64,000 bases of DNA, taken from positions 372,001-436,000 of the forward strand of contig NW_002476567.1 in the NCBI RefSeq assembly GCF_000189635.1, given 5' to 3'. A program made the translations under genes and the position numbers. Below are positions 14,001 to 28,237 of the stretch, one piece after another. Below the pieces are notes generated by a model that searched no databases, had not been told where the DNA came from, and saw only the letters and a list, made by a program, of their open reading frames with translations. This DNA is from Tetrahymena thermophila SB210. Its lineage: Eukaryota; Ciliophora; Oligohymenophorea; Hymenostomatida; Tetrahymenidae. Numbering within the stretch: the first letter of the stretch is position 1; every line of letters starts with the position of its first letter.

Positions 14001-17000
14001 TCTAAATACGTCTATGAAGAAAATTTAACTTCTCAGCCTCCATAATTTCCTCCTGAACCTATTTCTAATCTACCTTTACAGCCAGCAGTCTCTTCTCAAA
14101 TGCAAACAGATTAGATAATTGAAACAAATCAAAATAACAAAAGAGAGTCTGGGGATAAATTAGAAAATTAATAAAATACAAAACCTTAGTAAGTGTTTTA
14201 AGAATTTTCAATTATCAAAGATGTATATATGGGATAGACAATCAATACGATTTAATGCTCTGTATGTGGAAACGTCAATCACAAATATGAGGATTTTTTC
14301 ACAATCTCCTTACCTTTACCTATCAAAGTAAATTAATTTATTTTTAGATCTCTTTTTAAATTGATAAATAAAAAACAATTTAAGTTTAATTTATTTATTT
14401 ACTTTGCAAAAAAAGAATGAGGTACTCTATGAAGTTACTTATGTACCTAGAATAAATAAGGGAATAATGAAGCCTATAAAAAAATATGGTATAAAATTAC
14501 ATCGCTCAGCTACATATGCTGATTTTTAGTAAGCATTTTACAAAACTTCAAGGATAAATCCATAAACAGTTGTTTTTGCAGAAATATGTAAAAACTATAA
14601 CTTCAAAAATTTGTATCTCATTGATCCAAGTATTCCAATGAGAAATTTAGGTAACTTGTTTATTTTCTAGATTAATTTTTGTTACGCTTTCTAAAATTTT
14701 AGGTATTAGAAGTAATGATGAAATTACAGCTTTTGAAGTTATTAATACTAATTAATTGTTAGAGGAAGAAACAAAATCGCTATATCCTCATAACTACACT
14801 ATTCACTCATAGAATAAAAATATCAAAGAAGGTGATTTCGTTGATTATAATTATTAATCTAATGGATTTAATTTATGGATGCATGGCTAAATAGAAAGGA
14901 TAACCTTTGCTGAATAAAAAAATGAATAAATAGTCTAACTTAGATTACTTGATGAAAATTTGGTAATATTATTTATTTTTTTCAATAATTAAAAATAATT
15001 AAATTTATTTTTTACAAAATCTAGAAATAGTTTAATCATCTGTACAAATTTAAAAGCGAGCAAAAAAGGATTATGCCTTTTAGGACTTAGATACCATTTT
15101 ATCCAAATTAAAAGGGATATGTTGTATTTCTTGTAAACAGAAGGAAAATGAATAACATGATAGAGAGATTTGGAATTCCTCTATGTATTATTATACCAGG
15201 CTGGCTCACTTGGAAAGAGTTACATCTTTTGGTTTTCAGCTAAGTTAAAAGATGCATTGACTTTGTAATTTTAAATTAAGCTTTATGATTTAATAGATAT
15301 ATTTACAATATTTATAATTAAAAGAATTACTTGATCAAAAAGTACTAAACAACAGCTAAAGCTTAAACTAAACAAAAAATAAAATCAGCTAAGACTTAAG
15401 GTTATACTTAATTAGGAGGAGAATTAGAAGAAATAGATTTCAATAATGCTGCTCAAACTTATTAAAACGATGACTACAGGACTAAGGAAAAGACCCACCA
15501 AGAGCAATTATAATATGTCAGAGAGTACAGATAAAAAGCCCCTTCTTTTCATGGATTTGGAGAAGATTAATTTTAAGGTAATTAGATTAATTAAGATGAC
15601 GAGTACATAAGAAACAGAAAATCTCTAGTCAACTAAACGGATGCTTACAGAATTTCAAGTAAATCACCAATAAAAAACAAGCAATAAAAAGATGAAGAGC
15701 CACCTTAACTTCGTCCAACAATCTCTGATTACTAAAATATATATAAAGCTAACACTAGTACTTTTATTCATCAGTACTAGGAAAACCTTTAATCAAATGG
15801 GTATTCCAATTAAAATCAAGATGGAAATACAAATTCTTAATAAAACAACTTAAAAAATACAATTAAATAATCTGTAAATTTAGAAAAAAATTAAAAGTTT
15901 GAAAGCCATGCATAAAAAAGCTAGTAATATTAAAACCTAGATGAATACTACTCAGCTTTTAATGGAGAAATAAAGGATTCAATAGACTTCTTATAATGTA
16001 AATATTATTCTTAAAACAAATTAAAAGTTTTAATTTCAACTAAAATAAAAGCGAGTTATTTCCCTTATAGATTAAGAGTAATTGATTCAGTCACTTAAAG
16101 ATGTGTAATTTGTGATCTTCCTTTAATTCCTGATATCACCTAAAAGGAGAGTTGTTAAGGCTGTGAACCTGGGCTTATAGAAAGACCAATATTTTGGGAT
16201 ATAAAATAACTTGCCTTAGTTTTTGCTATTGATTGGAAAGACTCGCTTAGTTTCAATCCCTCAAGCATGGTACCTTAAAATGATGAAAGGTAACTTTGAA
16301 TTAATACTAAAAAAAATATTGAATAATTTTAATTAAATTTTTTAGCTACATCGATCTAAAAAAATAAAAGAATGAAATAAAAATGGGAATACCAATTTAA
16401 TCTTGCTTCGATCTATTCTCTGCTTAGGTAATTAATTAATTAATACATTAATTTTATTAAAATTTAAGTAATATTTTAAAATAGGAAAAAGTATAATTAG
16501 AATGTGATGTCTGTAAAGTTAACTAAATATAAACTACTATGCATCTACTTAATAAACTGCCTAATATTTTAATAGTATTTAATTATTTCATATTAAATTT
16601 ATTTTAAAAGTTTTATTTAATATCATAAAAGATACATCTTAGCCGATTCTAATATCAAAATGGTTTGTTTGAAAAAATTGATGATTTAGTTAATTTCCCA
16701 TTGAAGAAGCTAGATTTATCGAAATGGGTTTTCAAAGATAACAAATTATAATAAGCTCAATAAAATTCAAAATAAATATAAGATAATCAAAATGAAATTT
16801 ATGATTTGTTTGCAGTTGTGAATCACCTTGGTAACGGCCATGGAGGTAAAAAATAAAGCTTAGCAGTAAAAATATTTTAAAAAACGTATTTTAAATTAAA
16901 TAGGTCACTACACTAGCTTTGTTAATATAAAAGAAGATGGATCTGAGCTTAAAGATTGCTGGGTAAATTTTGATGATGAATAAGTAAATTATATAAATTA

Positions 17001-17094
17001 AGAAGAAGTTTTATCAAACAAAGGATATCTCCTCATATATAAAAAGAAATTTTCTACTTCTGCAATAGTAAATCTAACATATAAAAAGCTTTGA
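8083..17094 (+). CDS. giant EF-hand/DUSP ubiquitin carboxyl-terminal hydrolase, USP32-like
   Basis: Deubiquitinating cysteine protease with the USP32 domain order, about 2,560 residues. It starts MGNFC, a likely N-myristoylation/palmitoylation signal. EF-hands follow: DRDRNGKVDFKEF (about residue 73), DTDSDKYLSRNEV (about 110), and a weaker one before them. The DUSP domain begins at VVSWKWWFMWRYYINY (about 375) and resumes at PTQIDNTDI, with YVIIPEKAWEKLFSWYSGG (about 1,175), after a Q/N-rich insert. The catalytic domain has GLANLGNTCFIN (Cys box, about 1,469), GHEQHDAQEFL, CxxC pairs (CSVCGN, CDVCKVNQ), IHLSRFQYQNG and GGHYTSF (His box), then WVNFDDEQV. Exons: 8083-8098 (or longer), 8239-8414, 8862-12186, 12252-12942, 13130-14327, 14416-14650, 14703-14962, 15025-15264, 15325-16289, 16346-16427, 16485-16574, 16632-16845, 16904-17094. 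All catalytic residues are present, so it is probably active. The first exon boundary is uncertain. Confidence 0.9.
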
Positions 17095-18561
17095 GCTAAA
17101 AGAACAAAATAAAAAATTTCAAATTAATTACTAAGTAACTATAAAATAATTTTGAATAGATTAACAAAAGTAAGACTTAATTCTATAAAAAAGCAAGCAT
17201 GCAATCAAGCTAACAAATAAATTAACTAACTAACTAAGTAACTAAATAAATAAATAAACATAATTGCTATATTATAAATTCGGAAAAGAGCATACTTATT
17301 TATAAAATGTCTGTTCTAAATTTAAATAACTTTAGATTTTAAAACAAATAAATATAATTAATTCATTGTAATGATTTTAATGATTATATACAACAACTAT
17401 TTACTAAATTTGACAAAATCTCTTGTTTGATAATTAAATTACATGATATAATTAAATTTACTGATATTCCCTTGCAATGCTCTTACTAATTAATGCTTTT
17501 GACCACAACAATTAATTAATTAATATAAATCATAAAAATAAATATTCTTTTAAAATAAGAATAAGTTTTATTTCAATTTTTTTATATCAACCAGTAATTA
17601 TATATGCAAACAAATAAAAAATATAAATAAAAAGATTACAAAGTTAATAAATAAGAGATGAATGTTTATTTTAAATCATTTTTAGTAAATTCTTTTCCAT
17701 TAACTTATAATGAAAATTTTTTTAACTTTATGGCAAAACAAAAATTAATTTAATTTTTAAATCACTCTAACTCATTCTATATAATATGTATTCTCATTAA
17801 TTAAAGTTAGTTTACAAAAAATATTTTTTCAAAAATTTGCCTTTGTTTAGATTTAAATATTATTTTTTAATATAGAAAAATGCTATAATTAATGAGAATG
17901 CTGGGTATACTGTAAAAAAATTTAAATTTAAAAATACAAACCACTTTTAAATCTATGATAATATTTATACTATAAATTATTTAGAGATAAAAAATTAATA
18001 ATTGTTTTAAAGTATTATTATTTAGATTATTTTATATTATCACAATATGCATGTTGTAAATTTAAATATTATTCAAAGTAAAAAATAAAAATATTTTTTT
18101 TAAAACTAATTAAAATTTTATATTTAAACTACTTTTAAATCAATTATGTGATAATATTTAATATAAAAACTATTTTAAGCTATCAAATATAGATAATTAT
18201 ATGAAGGAATTATTAACTAATTAAATTTTACATAATCATTTTATGGATAAATATAAATTTTAATGCTTTAAATTGTTAATATTAATTTACTGTTAAATCT
18301 TAATATTTATTTTAAAAATCATTTTGAGCTGTCATATATTGATAAATGTATAATTAACTGGATCGTTTTGTATCATTATATTATGGAGGTAAGTAATCAA
18401 TGCTGCAAATTTGATTTAATAAATAAAAAAGTAAATCTTTTCAATTCAAACAAAAAGATTTTTTAAAATTTTATATATCGTTAAATAAATTGATTTAGTG
18501 ATTAATAAATTAGATTCAATAACTAAACTAAACAAATAAATAATAAGTTTGTACTTTATAA
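17095..18561. other. intergenic
   Basis: About 1.5 kb of AT-rich spacer between two same-strand genes. It holds a short AACT/AAAT microsatellite near 17210-17262 and no gene that I can support. Confidence 0.6.
17210..17262. repeat. AACT/AAAT microsatellite-like tract
   Basis: Imperfect tetranucleotide tract (TAACTAACTAACTAAG, then AAATAAATAAATAAAC) just downstream of the ubiquitin hydrolase stop codon. Confidence 0.6.
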
Positions 18562-21500
18562 ATGACATCCAAAGAAGAAATTCAAAGTTAAATTTTAACA
18601 TTATGTGAATCTTAAGATAGTTTTGATGCATATTATGAAGAGATAGAAGAATAAATTCTACAAAAAAAAGACTCGTAATTTATTTTATTTGTTAAAATGC
18701 TTTCATTTAAAAAAAATGATAATCATAACTATAGCTTAAAGATTTAATTAATTGATTGATTGTTATAAATCATTTTAATATATTATATGTAAAAAGAAAT
18801 TTGGTTAAAGCAATAGTACAGCTAACGACTTAAGTACTTGAGTAAAATAAGAAGGAACCTATTTAGCAATTTTTACTTTTGCTCGTAATAAATAAAACAT
18901 ATTTATTTATAAATTGTTTAGATGAATTAATTTTAAATATTAAATTTATATACAGCTCATTTAGAAAACAGTTGTTAAGAAGTCTAATGAAATGATTAAC
19001 TAAGTGCATAACACATCAGCACTATTAAAAGTACTAGAAAAAATTGCTAAACATGAAGCTAGAAGCTCTGATCCTAATCGTGGAGCTTCTTATTTTCCAA
19101 GAGGTATATATAAATATAAATATTAAGGCGAATTACATATTTTAATTTAATGCATGAAAACTAAAAAAAGATCCTGAAGTAGGTAAAAAGTTCTTAATTT
19201 TAGTGCTTGAATTCCTTTACAAGTCAGCTAAATCATTTTCTTAGGATGCTAAAAAAAATCCTACTTAGTTTGCATTAATTTATAATAGACTGCTAGAAGA
19301 AGGGGTAACATTTCCTCAAGAACCTTTAACCTTTTATGAAACGAAGAAAAAGAAAAATGCCTCTTAATCTCAAAATGCACCTTAACAATCTGCAGTTTCT
19401 AAAAGAGATAAAAGTCCAGCACCAGAAACTTAAACTGCTTAAGGAGTTAACTAAAAAACATCTAAAAATATATAAATTTCAAGTATTTATTTATTTATAA
19501 TATTTATTAATTACTAATTAATGTATCTTATTTAAAGATAAGATTTTTGATGATGTACAAGCAAGCATTAGCACTTTGTTGTATATTTTTTCGAATTTAG
19601 ATGACATTGATTAAGACACAAAAGATGGTAAGATTTTTATTTTATTAAAAAATGTTTATTTATTATAAAATTGTTTTATTAGAAATTGAAAACTAATATA
19701 AGAGATTCCAAAAACAAATTTAGTAAATAAATTCTATGCTTGAGGAGGCAGATTTTGATGAGGAATCATTTAACAAAATGTTAACTTTCTCAGATTTAAT
19801 GAATCAATTTATCTAGTAGGTTGAGAAACTTCAAAAAAATAAGTATAATAATAGCTCTGTAATAGAATTCAAGTAATGGTTATTCACTTACGAGCTTCCA
19901 TTTTAATTAGAATAAGAATAATTTGAAAATGACTAAATGAATCAATAAATGAAAAACCAAGTACAATAATAAAACTAATAGCAGTAACCTGATAATAAAA
20001 GCAAGTTTTAAGATAGCAAACCATAAGGAAACTTTGAAGAAAATAAATTTGATGCCCATAAAGATGATAATTTTGATTTCAATTAGTTTGGGTCTTAACC
20101 TGTAGCTCACTAAGGGAATCAAAATAATAATGAGGACTTGTTCGGTACCTTTACAAATAATCAAATGAAGGATTTATAAAATAAGAATTAAGGTTAATAA
20201 GGTTAGTTTTAATCTCATTTTGATGACTTTGAATAATTTGGAAGTAACTTTTAGAACCTAAATAAGAAGAATGAGGAATAAGAAAATCAATCTAAGCTGC
20301 AACAAGAAGAATTAGACAGACAATATTAAAAATAGAAAGAATTAGAAAAATAATAGTAACTTGAGAGGGAATAAGAAGAAGAAAGAAAAAAATAGGCAGA
20401 ATTACTTAGGAAGGAGTAGGAGGAATTGAAAAAAAGAGATTAAGAAGAAAAAATTAGAAAATAAAAAGAATAATAAGAAGAGTAAGAAAGACAAGCCAAA
20501 TTAAGAAGACAACAAGAAGAAGACGAGGAACAAGAAAGAATGTTGCAATAGTAACTTTATGAAGAGGAGTAGGAGCGCTTAAGATTGGAACACGAATAAT
20601 AATAGTTGGCTGAAGAATAAAGAAGATAAAAAATGATTAAATAATAGTAAGAGGAGCAAGAAAGACAAAGAAGGCTCTTGGAAGAATAGTAGAGAGAGGA
20701 TGAATAATAATAAGAAGAGTCAAAATAAATAGAAAGTTTAAACAATCCATTCAATTAAAAGTCTAATTTTTATTTTAACAGTAATGATTAGTACAATAGA
20801 GACTCCTTTGGAGCTCAAAATCAAGGTTACTTTTTCAATTCACAAACATAATAAGAATAAAATAAAAACCAGAAAAGCAATGACAATAACTATTCAGTTA
20901 CTGTGAATGATAATAATGTTTACACAAGCAAAGCAAATAATAACTTAAACAATAATACGAATTCTAATGTAAATAACAGCGGTCGTCCTCCAGCATTCCC
21001 TTCTTAATAAAAATAAAATTAGGATCCAAAGATATCTAAAATAGAGTCTGCATTTGGAAGCTCAAATTAAAAATTTTCAGTAAAAAATTATATTATTTTT
21101 GGTATATTTTTAAATCATATTAAAATTATTTAAAAGTTTGGTCCTGATTCTAAAAATAACTAAGCAAGCTAATCAAATAGAAATAATAATTTGAATGTCT
21201 AAAATGAAGGTTAAATTAAAAATTTTATTTTACTAAAATAAACATTTTTTTATTAAAAGATAACAGGACTGAAATGTCATTCAACGAACAATTCTCTGTT
21301 TCAAGTAATTTTAAATATAAAAACTTTAAAATTTTTAATAAATAGCTAATGATTGGAGATATTTTGTGTATTTCTAGATAAATGCTAAATAAAGCAAAAA
21401 TAAATTAAATTAAAAATAAACAAATCATGTTTTAACAATTGATTAAATTTAATTTAATTTTAAAGCAAATTAATTTGTTAAAATTATAAAAAATTATTGT

Positions 21501-22708
21501 AAAATCTCAATATATTTTTTTTTAATTTAGAATATTATTTAAAATCTGATTTTACAATTTAGAACTATTTTTTTTAAAAATATAAAATTTAAGAAAATAA
21601 AAACATTTGATTTAAAATTTAACTTACAATTAAAAAATTAGGTTAATAAATCTATTTTATAAAATTTTATTTCAATAGATATTTCTGTTGCTGGAGGATA
21701 TAATTAATATGATTTCCCTATGAAACATATCAAACTAATAGATAATAAAGTTTATAAAGGTTAAGAAGTTCCAGTAGTTAACAGCATAGAATAAACACTT
21801 AAGTAATATTAGTTAAGCCCATAAAATGTAAGGAGATTTAAATTATCAAACTTGAAGAGAAAAAATAATCTTTATGAAAATTCCTAAATTCAATTTGGTT
21901 GCATTTCTGACTTAATATTCGATTATATAAATTCATAAAATTACTTAAAGTTGACCATATTTATTGGAAACAAAACAAGGCTTCCTATCAGGAATATAAA
22001 AATTGAATTTGATGGAGATGAAAGTAAATTTTATTATTCTTTTACATAATTTTCACCATTAATTAATAGATTTATTTATTTAAAAATATTAATGAATTAA
22101 TTAATACTAATAATAATAATAATGTAGGTTCATATATTTATGTTAAGCAAGAAAAAGTTATAGACTTTATTCCTGCTAAAACTTAAGAAAAATTTGAGTT
22201 GATAGTTGGATATAAAGATGTGCCTTTTTCCATGGTTAATTTGGATCTGACTGCTGATTTCGGAGAAATAGAAGAAAGCTAAACAATTGAAACAAGTGTT
22301 TTTCTTCCTAATCTCTTGACAAAATATATTTAATTTAAAGATTTAGACAGTTAAGCATTTCATTCAAAATGGAGAGATCTTCGAAGCCACATTTTAAGAA
22401 CAGATATTTTTCCTGTTTCTAAGCAGATCATTAAGACTCCTGCTTACTTCAGACGCTTTTTCACTAAAGTTTTAGAAATAACTTCGTTAGAAAATTTTGT
22501 ACTTCAGTAAAATAGTAATCAGTATGATATTAAATATTATAAGCTTGGCGCTTTAATTGAGTTGGCTGATTCTGAGAGCGAGTTTTTAATTAAATTCAAT
22601 GTACGTCCTGATAATACACTTTGTATTCAAATAATTTCATTAAATGAAGCATATTAATCTACTGCTGCTACTCTTCTCTAACACTTAAGATTTTTGTTAT
22701 AAGCATGA
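18562..22708 (+). CDS. GGA-like clathrin adaptor: VHS + GAT-like + Q/E hinge + alpha-adaptin-type ear
   Basis: Predicted monomeric clathrin/cargo adaptor, 1,063 residues. The N-terminal helical region (about 20-162) resembles a VHS domain and ends FALIYNRLLEEGVTFP, the usual VHS finish. Residues about 221-305 look like a GAT three-helix bundle (IFDDVQASISTLLYIFSNL, ending KMLTFSDLMNQFIQQVEKL). The hinge carries acidic-Phe motifs (DLFGTF, NFDFNQFG, DDFEQFG) that could bind adaptor ears, then a Q/E/R coiled coil (about 446-602). Residues about 755-1,063 match a two-part adaptin appendage, with FLPNLLTKYIQF before the platform half (HSKWRDLRSHIL). Exons: 18562-18674, 18797-18884, 18956-19103, 19171-19482, 19538-19627, 19683-21079, 21137-21209, 21260-21304, 21679-22023, 22128-22708. 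All junction phases agree. VHS and GAT bind sorting signals and ubiquitin in known families; cargo here is unknown. Confidence 0.8.
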
Positions 22709-23594
22709 TATTTTTATTTTAAATATAATGTTATTGTTATAAGTATAATATTTTTGTTGATAAATATTTTTATAATGTTTATATTTGTTAAGCGTATCAT
22801 AAATTTTAGTAATTTATTTAGTTTCATTAGGTTTACACTTTTTTCTTGAATAATAGGTGAGATAAAAAATATATACTTGAATTAGTATTTGCGTAATTAT
22901 CTAAATTAATATTAAGCCATTCTCTGATTATTTTCTATTATTGTAAAAAATTTTCTTTAGAAGCTTGATATTTTTAAATCATTAATTATAATTTTCCGCC
23001 TAGAATTTCTTGTTAACATGTACTGGCAAGAATTAGAATTTGCATAATATTTTATTAATATAATTAATAAACAGTAATAAATTTTAGGGTTATGAGTTAA
23101 AAATTAATTTTTAATTAGATTTATTAAAAAATAACACTTTTAGAGCTTTCTAGTACTATTTTTATTTTGTTTTGGTATATAAAAACAAATTAATTTTTTT
23201 ATTTGATATATTATTGATTCCAAAAAATGTTTGATATTTTTAGGTTAATCTTGCATCAATAATCTTTGAATTTAAAAAAAGAGATTGAAATTTTGCTTCA
23301 AGTATATTATGCGCAAAGTATTAAAGTATTAAATATCATATTAATATTTTGCATTGAATATTATAGAAAAATATTTGTACAAGATATGTGAGGCACAAAA
23401 AAGGAGTGCTCAAAAACATTACTTGTTACTGAAGAATTTATGATAACTTGATTTTTGTATTAAAAAGTAAAAAAATTATCCAATTAAAAGTCTAATATTT
23501 TAAGGAGTGATTAGATTACTAATGTAGTTAAAAAGATTAGAATCATTAAAATTAGGAAAAATTAAATAATTAAAAGACTCTTCAAAATAAATAA
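22709..23594. other. intergenic
   Basis: AT-rich spacer between two same-strand genes. No coding frame, repeat or RNA recognised. Confidence 0.6.
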
Positions 23595-25742
23595 ATGAAA
23601 AGTGAACACTAAACTGAAATTTGTTAAATTAGATAGCTACTTTTAAAAGAAAAGAATTTAGTTATTACAAATCGAAATTTAAAAGGGCCATTAACTTAGA
23701 GCTATATTTTTGTTGAAGAGGATAATAACACTTTCATTAAATATGCTTTGAAGATTTAAAACATTGCAGTTGAAGGAAGTGGAGAAATCGATCAACTCAA
23801 GTTATTGAAATGCAAAAATGGAGTTTAATTTATTAAAGATTGTTGCCACTAAAGTATTGGGGAAGTCGTAGATGAATTTGTTATAGAAAAATATCATTTT
23901 ACTTAGTTTTAAGATATATTTTGCTCTCTTAATGATTGGGTTAGATAAAATTAAGGCAGAAAAATTTCTGACTATAAATTTGTATCATTTGCTGGTAAAA
24001 TTCTAGATGGACTAGAATTTATTCATGAAAAACAATGTTTTTTGAAAGACATTAGCTTGGATACTCTCTTAATCAATAAAGATGATGAGGTTAAGATTTG
24101 TAGTGTGTGTTAAGATTCATCAGATTTAATTAGTCTTCAAAATCAAAGCTAGAATTTTATTCAATCTCTCCCTTACAAGCCTCCTGAATACATAGAAAAA
24201 ATCTATAATAAAGAGAGCTATAATTATACAAAATAAGGAGACATTTGGTCATATGGAGCTTGCTTATCTTTTCTAGGAGGGGGATAAATTAAATAAGTTT
24301 AGAAAAATAAAAATGAATCGTAATTTATGATAACATACTGTCATAACATTTCTAAAAAATCAAATGAGTTTGTAAAATTCATATTAAATATAGATCCTTT
24401 AAAAAGACCAAATTTAAGAGAGATTAGAGACAAATTAAATTCATTTTTTTAAAACAGCATCCAAAAAGCTATTATAAGCACAGGATCAGAATTAACAAAT
24501 ATACAAGAAGAAGATGAATAAATTATTATTTAAATGGAATAAAATAGCACGAAAAATATCTAAGTTTTGTCTTTAATGAAATGCATTTAAGAAATATTAA
24601 CTTAGAAAGAAATAAGATCACCCTACAAAAAGCTATAAGTACACCTTATATATTTTAAAATAATATGTATTATCTCATTGGGATTAGCTATTGCACTTAC
24701 TTCATTAAAAGATGCAGAAATTTTCCTAATATCTCTAGCCATTTAATTCCTTTTAACTATTATTTAATTTATTTAAGATAAGACAAACTCAATTGGTTAA
24801 TTTTCAATTATTAACTTTTTTTAGAGTATTGTTGAGTTATCTACACTTATCTTTACAACCTCAGATTATTAAGAAATAAACATACTTTATTCATTATTTG
24901 TTCTGCTATAGCAAATCCAAAACTTTTTACCATATTTATAAAGCTTACAAGACCCTAGCTAAAATCAAAATAATAACTAAATCTAAAATTAGAATGAAGC
25001 TCAAAACAAATAAAATGGTGAATTTAGTTATGCCTTCTTTATTATCTTTAACTGCATTCCAATCTTTATTTGTATAAGCTTGGCAAATGATTAAAATTTA
25101 AAAATAGTATCAACTATAAGACTGATAGTATTCTACTTAGCTTTCATCTCAATCTAAGTTTAAATCAAATATAAGACTTAATTCATCAAATCTACTCCTT
25201 AATTTGACTCTATGATTAGATTTTTTTACATATCCTTAAATATCCTAGATTTCTTTATATTCTTTTAAAATTTTACTTAAGTCTCAGATTTTATCTTGGC
25301 TTTTTTCTGCTTAGCTAACACAATATTTATTGGTTTTATTGCCTCAAAGATATTTTCTAATATTTATTTAGCTGGCTAATTACTTTACACATTTGCTTCT
25401 GTTTCTTCATTTATAGCTCAATAAGCTACATAGTAAATATAAATTGAATGCTATTTGATATTTGGTTTATCAACTCTTATTCAGTTTATCTCCATGGCTA
25501 TTTCAATAAAATAGTATAAATTCAAAACAATAGAAAAATGGATTCAAATAGCTTTATTTTTAATTTATATCACTTTATTCTCAATGCTATTGAACCAATC
25601 ATTATAAGTGCAATTTATTAAAGGAAGAAACTATGGAATAGCTTTCTTTTCTTGTTTAGTCTTTCTTGCAAAGTTTGCATTGAAAAATCTGCAAACAGGC
25701 AAATAAAAGTATAAAAATAATCACTCAATCTCATCAAATTGA
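23595..25742 (+). CDS. pseudokinase fused to a multi-pass membrane domain
   Basis: Intronless, 715 residues, ATG to TGA. The first ~290 residues have a protein-kinase fold pattern: FAGKILDGLEFIHEKQCFLK before the catalytic loop, LLINKDDEVKICSV after it, YKPPEYIEKIY (APE-like), GDIWSYGACLSFLGGG (subdomain IX) and NIDPLKRPNLREI (subdomain XI with its Arg). The catalytic loop reads FLKDISLDTLLI instead of HRDLKxxN, and the DFG position reads CSV. It therefore lacks the catalytic Asp/Asn pattern and the Mg-binding Asp and is probably inactive. From about residue 353 to 698 there are 10-12 hydrophobic segments (for example IICIISLGLAIALTSL, FILAFFCLANTIFIGFIAS, LIFGLSTLIQFISMAISI), broken by an NQ-rich loop. 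The product should be an integral membrane protein with a cytosolic kinase-like head. The membrane family is not recognised. Confidence 0.8.
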
Positions 25743-26353
25743 AGTATTTAATAAATATTTTTAATAAAAAAACTAATAAAACTTCTTTTAAATATTACTA
25801 AACCATATTAAATTATATTGAGTCTTTATTTTTTAATTTTAATAAAAATAAATTTAATTTAGAAATAGCTTCTTTGTTCATTTGTTCATCTTTCAACTTA
25901 TTTGAATTTAAAATTTATGTTAAATAAAGTAACTTGCTTGCTTGCTGAATTTCTTGGAATTAAATGTTTTTATTTTTAAATATTGCATATTTTGTAGAAT
26001 TATAAAATTTGTTCTGAAAAAGCATGTATTTAATGGTTAAAGTTTTTACGATTAAATTTAATTCAAACTAATAATTTTCAATTTTAAAAAATACAAATTT
26101 CATAAAATTAAAAGATTTTCATTATTTTTTAAATAATGAAAAAATAATTTTATAGCTTGAATTAATAAATAAATTGATTAATTTGTTTATTTTATTGGTG
26201 TTCTGTTTTTTTATAAAATTTAAGTAGAAAAATAATTTAACTTTTCAATATAAATTTATAAGATTGAGCAAAAGAATGTAGAAATAATAAATATTAGATA
26301 TAAAAATCTGATTAATAAGAAAGTAGTGTATATACAAAATTATAAAAGCAATA
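25743..26353. other. intergenic
   Basis: About 0.6 kb of AT-rich spacer; it must include the KRR1 promoter and leader. Nothing specific seen. Confidence 0.6.
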
Positions 26354-27545
<1,192 letters not shown>

Positions 27546-28237
27546 TCTATAATAAAATCTTTAAGCATTTAATAAGCAAAGGATCAAAATCAATAATAAT
27601 AATAAAGGAAGAATTCTAAAAAAAATAGGTTATTAATTAATTAGTTAATTATCAAAGCAGGAAGAGAATTTATTCAAAAAATGTCTTTTTGTTAAAATGT
27701 ATATTATTAATTCTAGTTAATTTTTATAACTTCTTCATATTGTTAGTTAATTAATTAATTAATTATTTTATTATTCTGTGCTATCATTTTACTTATCTCT
27801 TTCTTTTTTAACCGTATAGTTTTTTAATATGAAATAGTAAATTTAAACAAAAAACAAACAAACAAATGTAAAAATAATGTTTTAATAAAATTTAATTTTT
27901 AATAGAAAATATCTTTTAGTAATTAATTATGGTTTTATTGATATTTTATAATGGAATTTTGTAGAAGATATCAGCTAAGAAAAAGAAGCAATTTGAATTA
28001 TAATAATATAATTTTTCTAAATTTTAATTAGATTCCAATCATTCAATTATAAATAGATTTGGTTAAAAGGTTAAAAATAGAAAAAAATCATAAATTGCTA
28101 CAAAAGTAGAAACAAATATAATTTATATTGTTTATTGAAAGCATAATCTTAAAAAATAAGCAATTAATATTTAAAAGATTCTTCAAACTAATCAAAAATA
28201 AAAGGACAACTATATTATTTTTTACAAAGATTTAAAT
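27546..28237. other. intergenic
   Basis: Spacer of about 0.7 kb between two ribosome-assembly genes, with TTAATTAATTAA tracts. A frame beginning near 27952 runs into TGA after a low-complexity stretch and is not supported as a gene. Confidence 0.55.

Noticed and set aside
20557-20754. Tyr/Ser-rich frame on the minus strand
   Set aside because: It is the reverse complement of the E/Q coiled-coil hinge of the adaptor gene.
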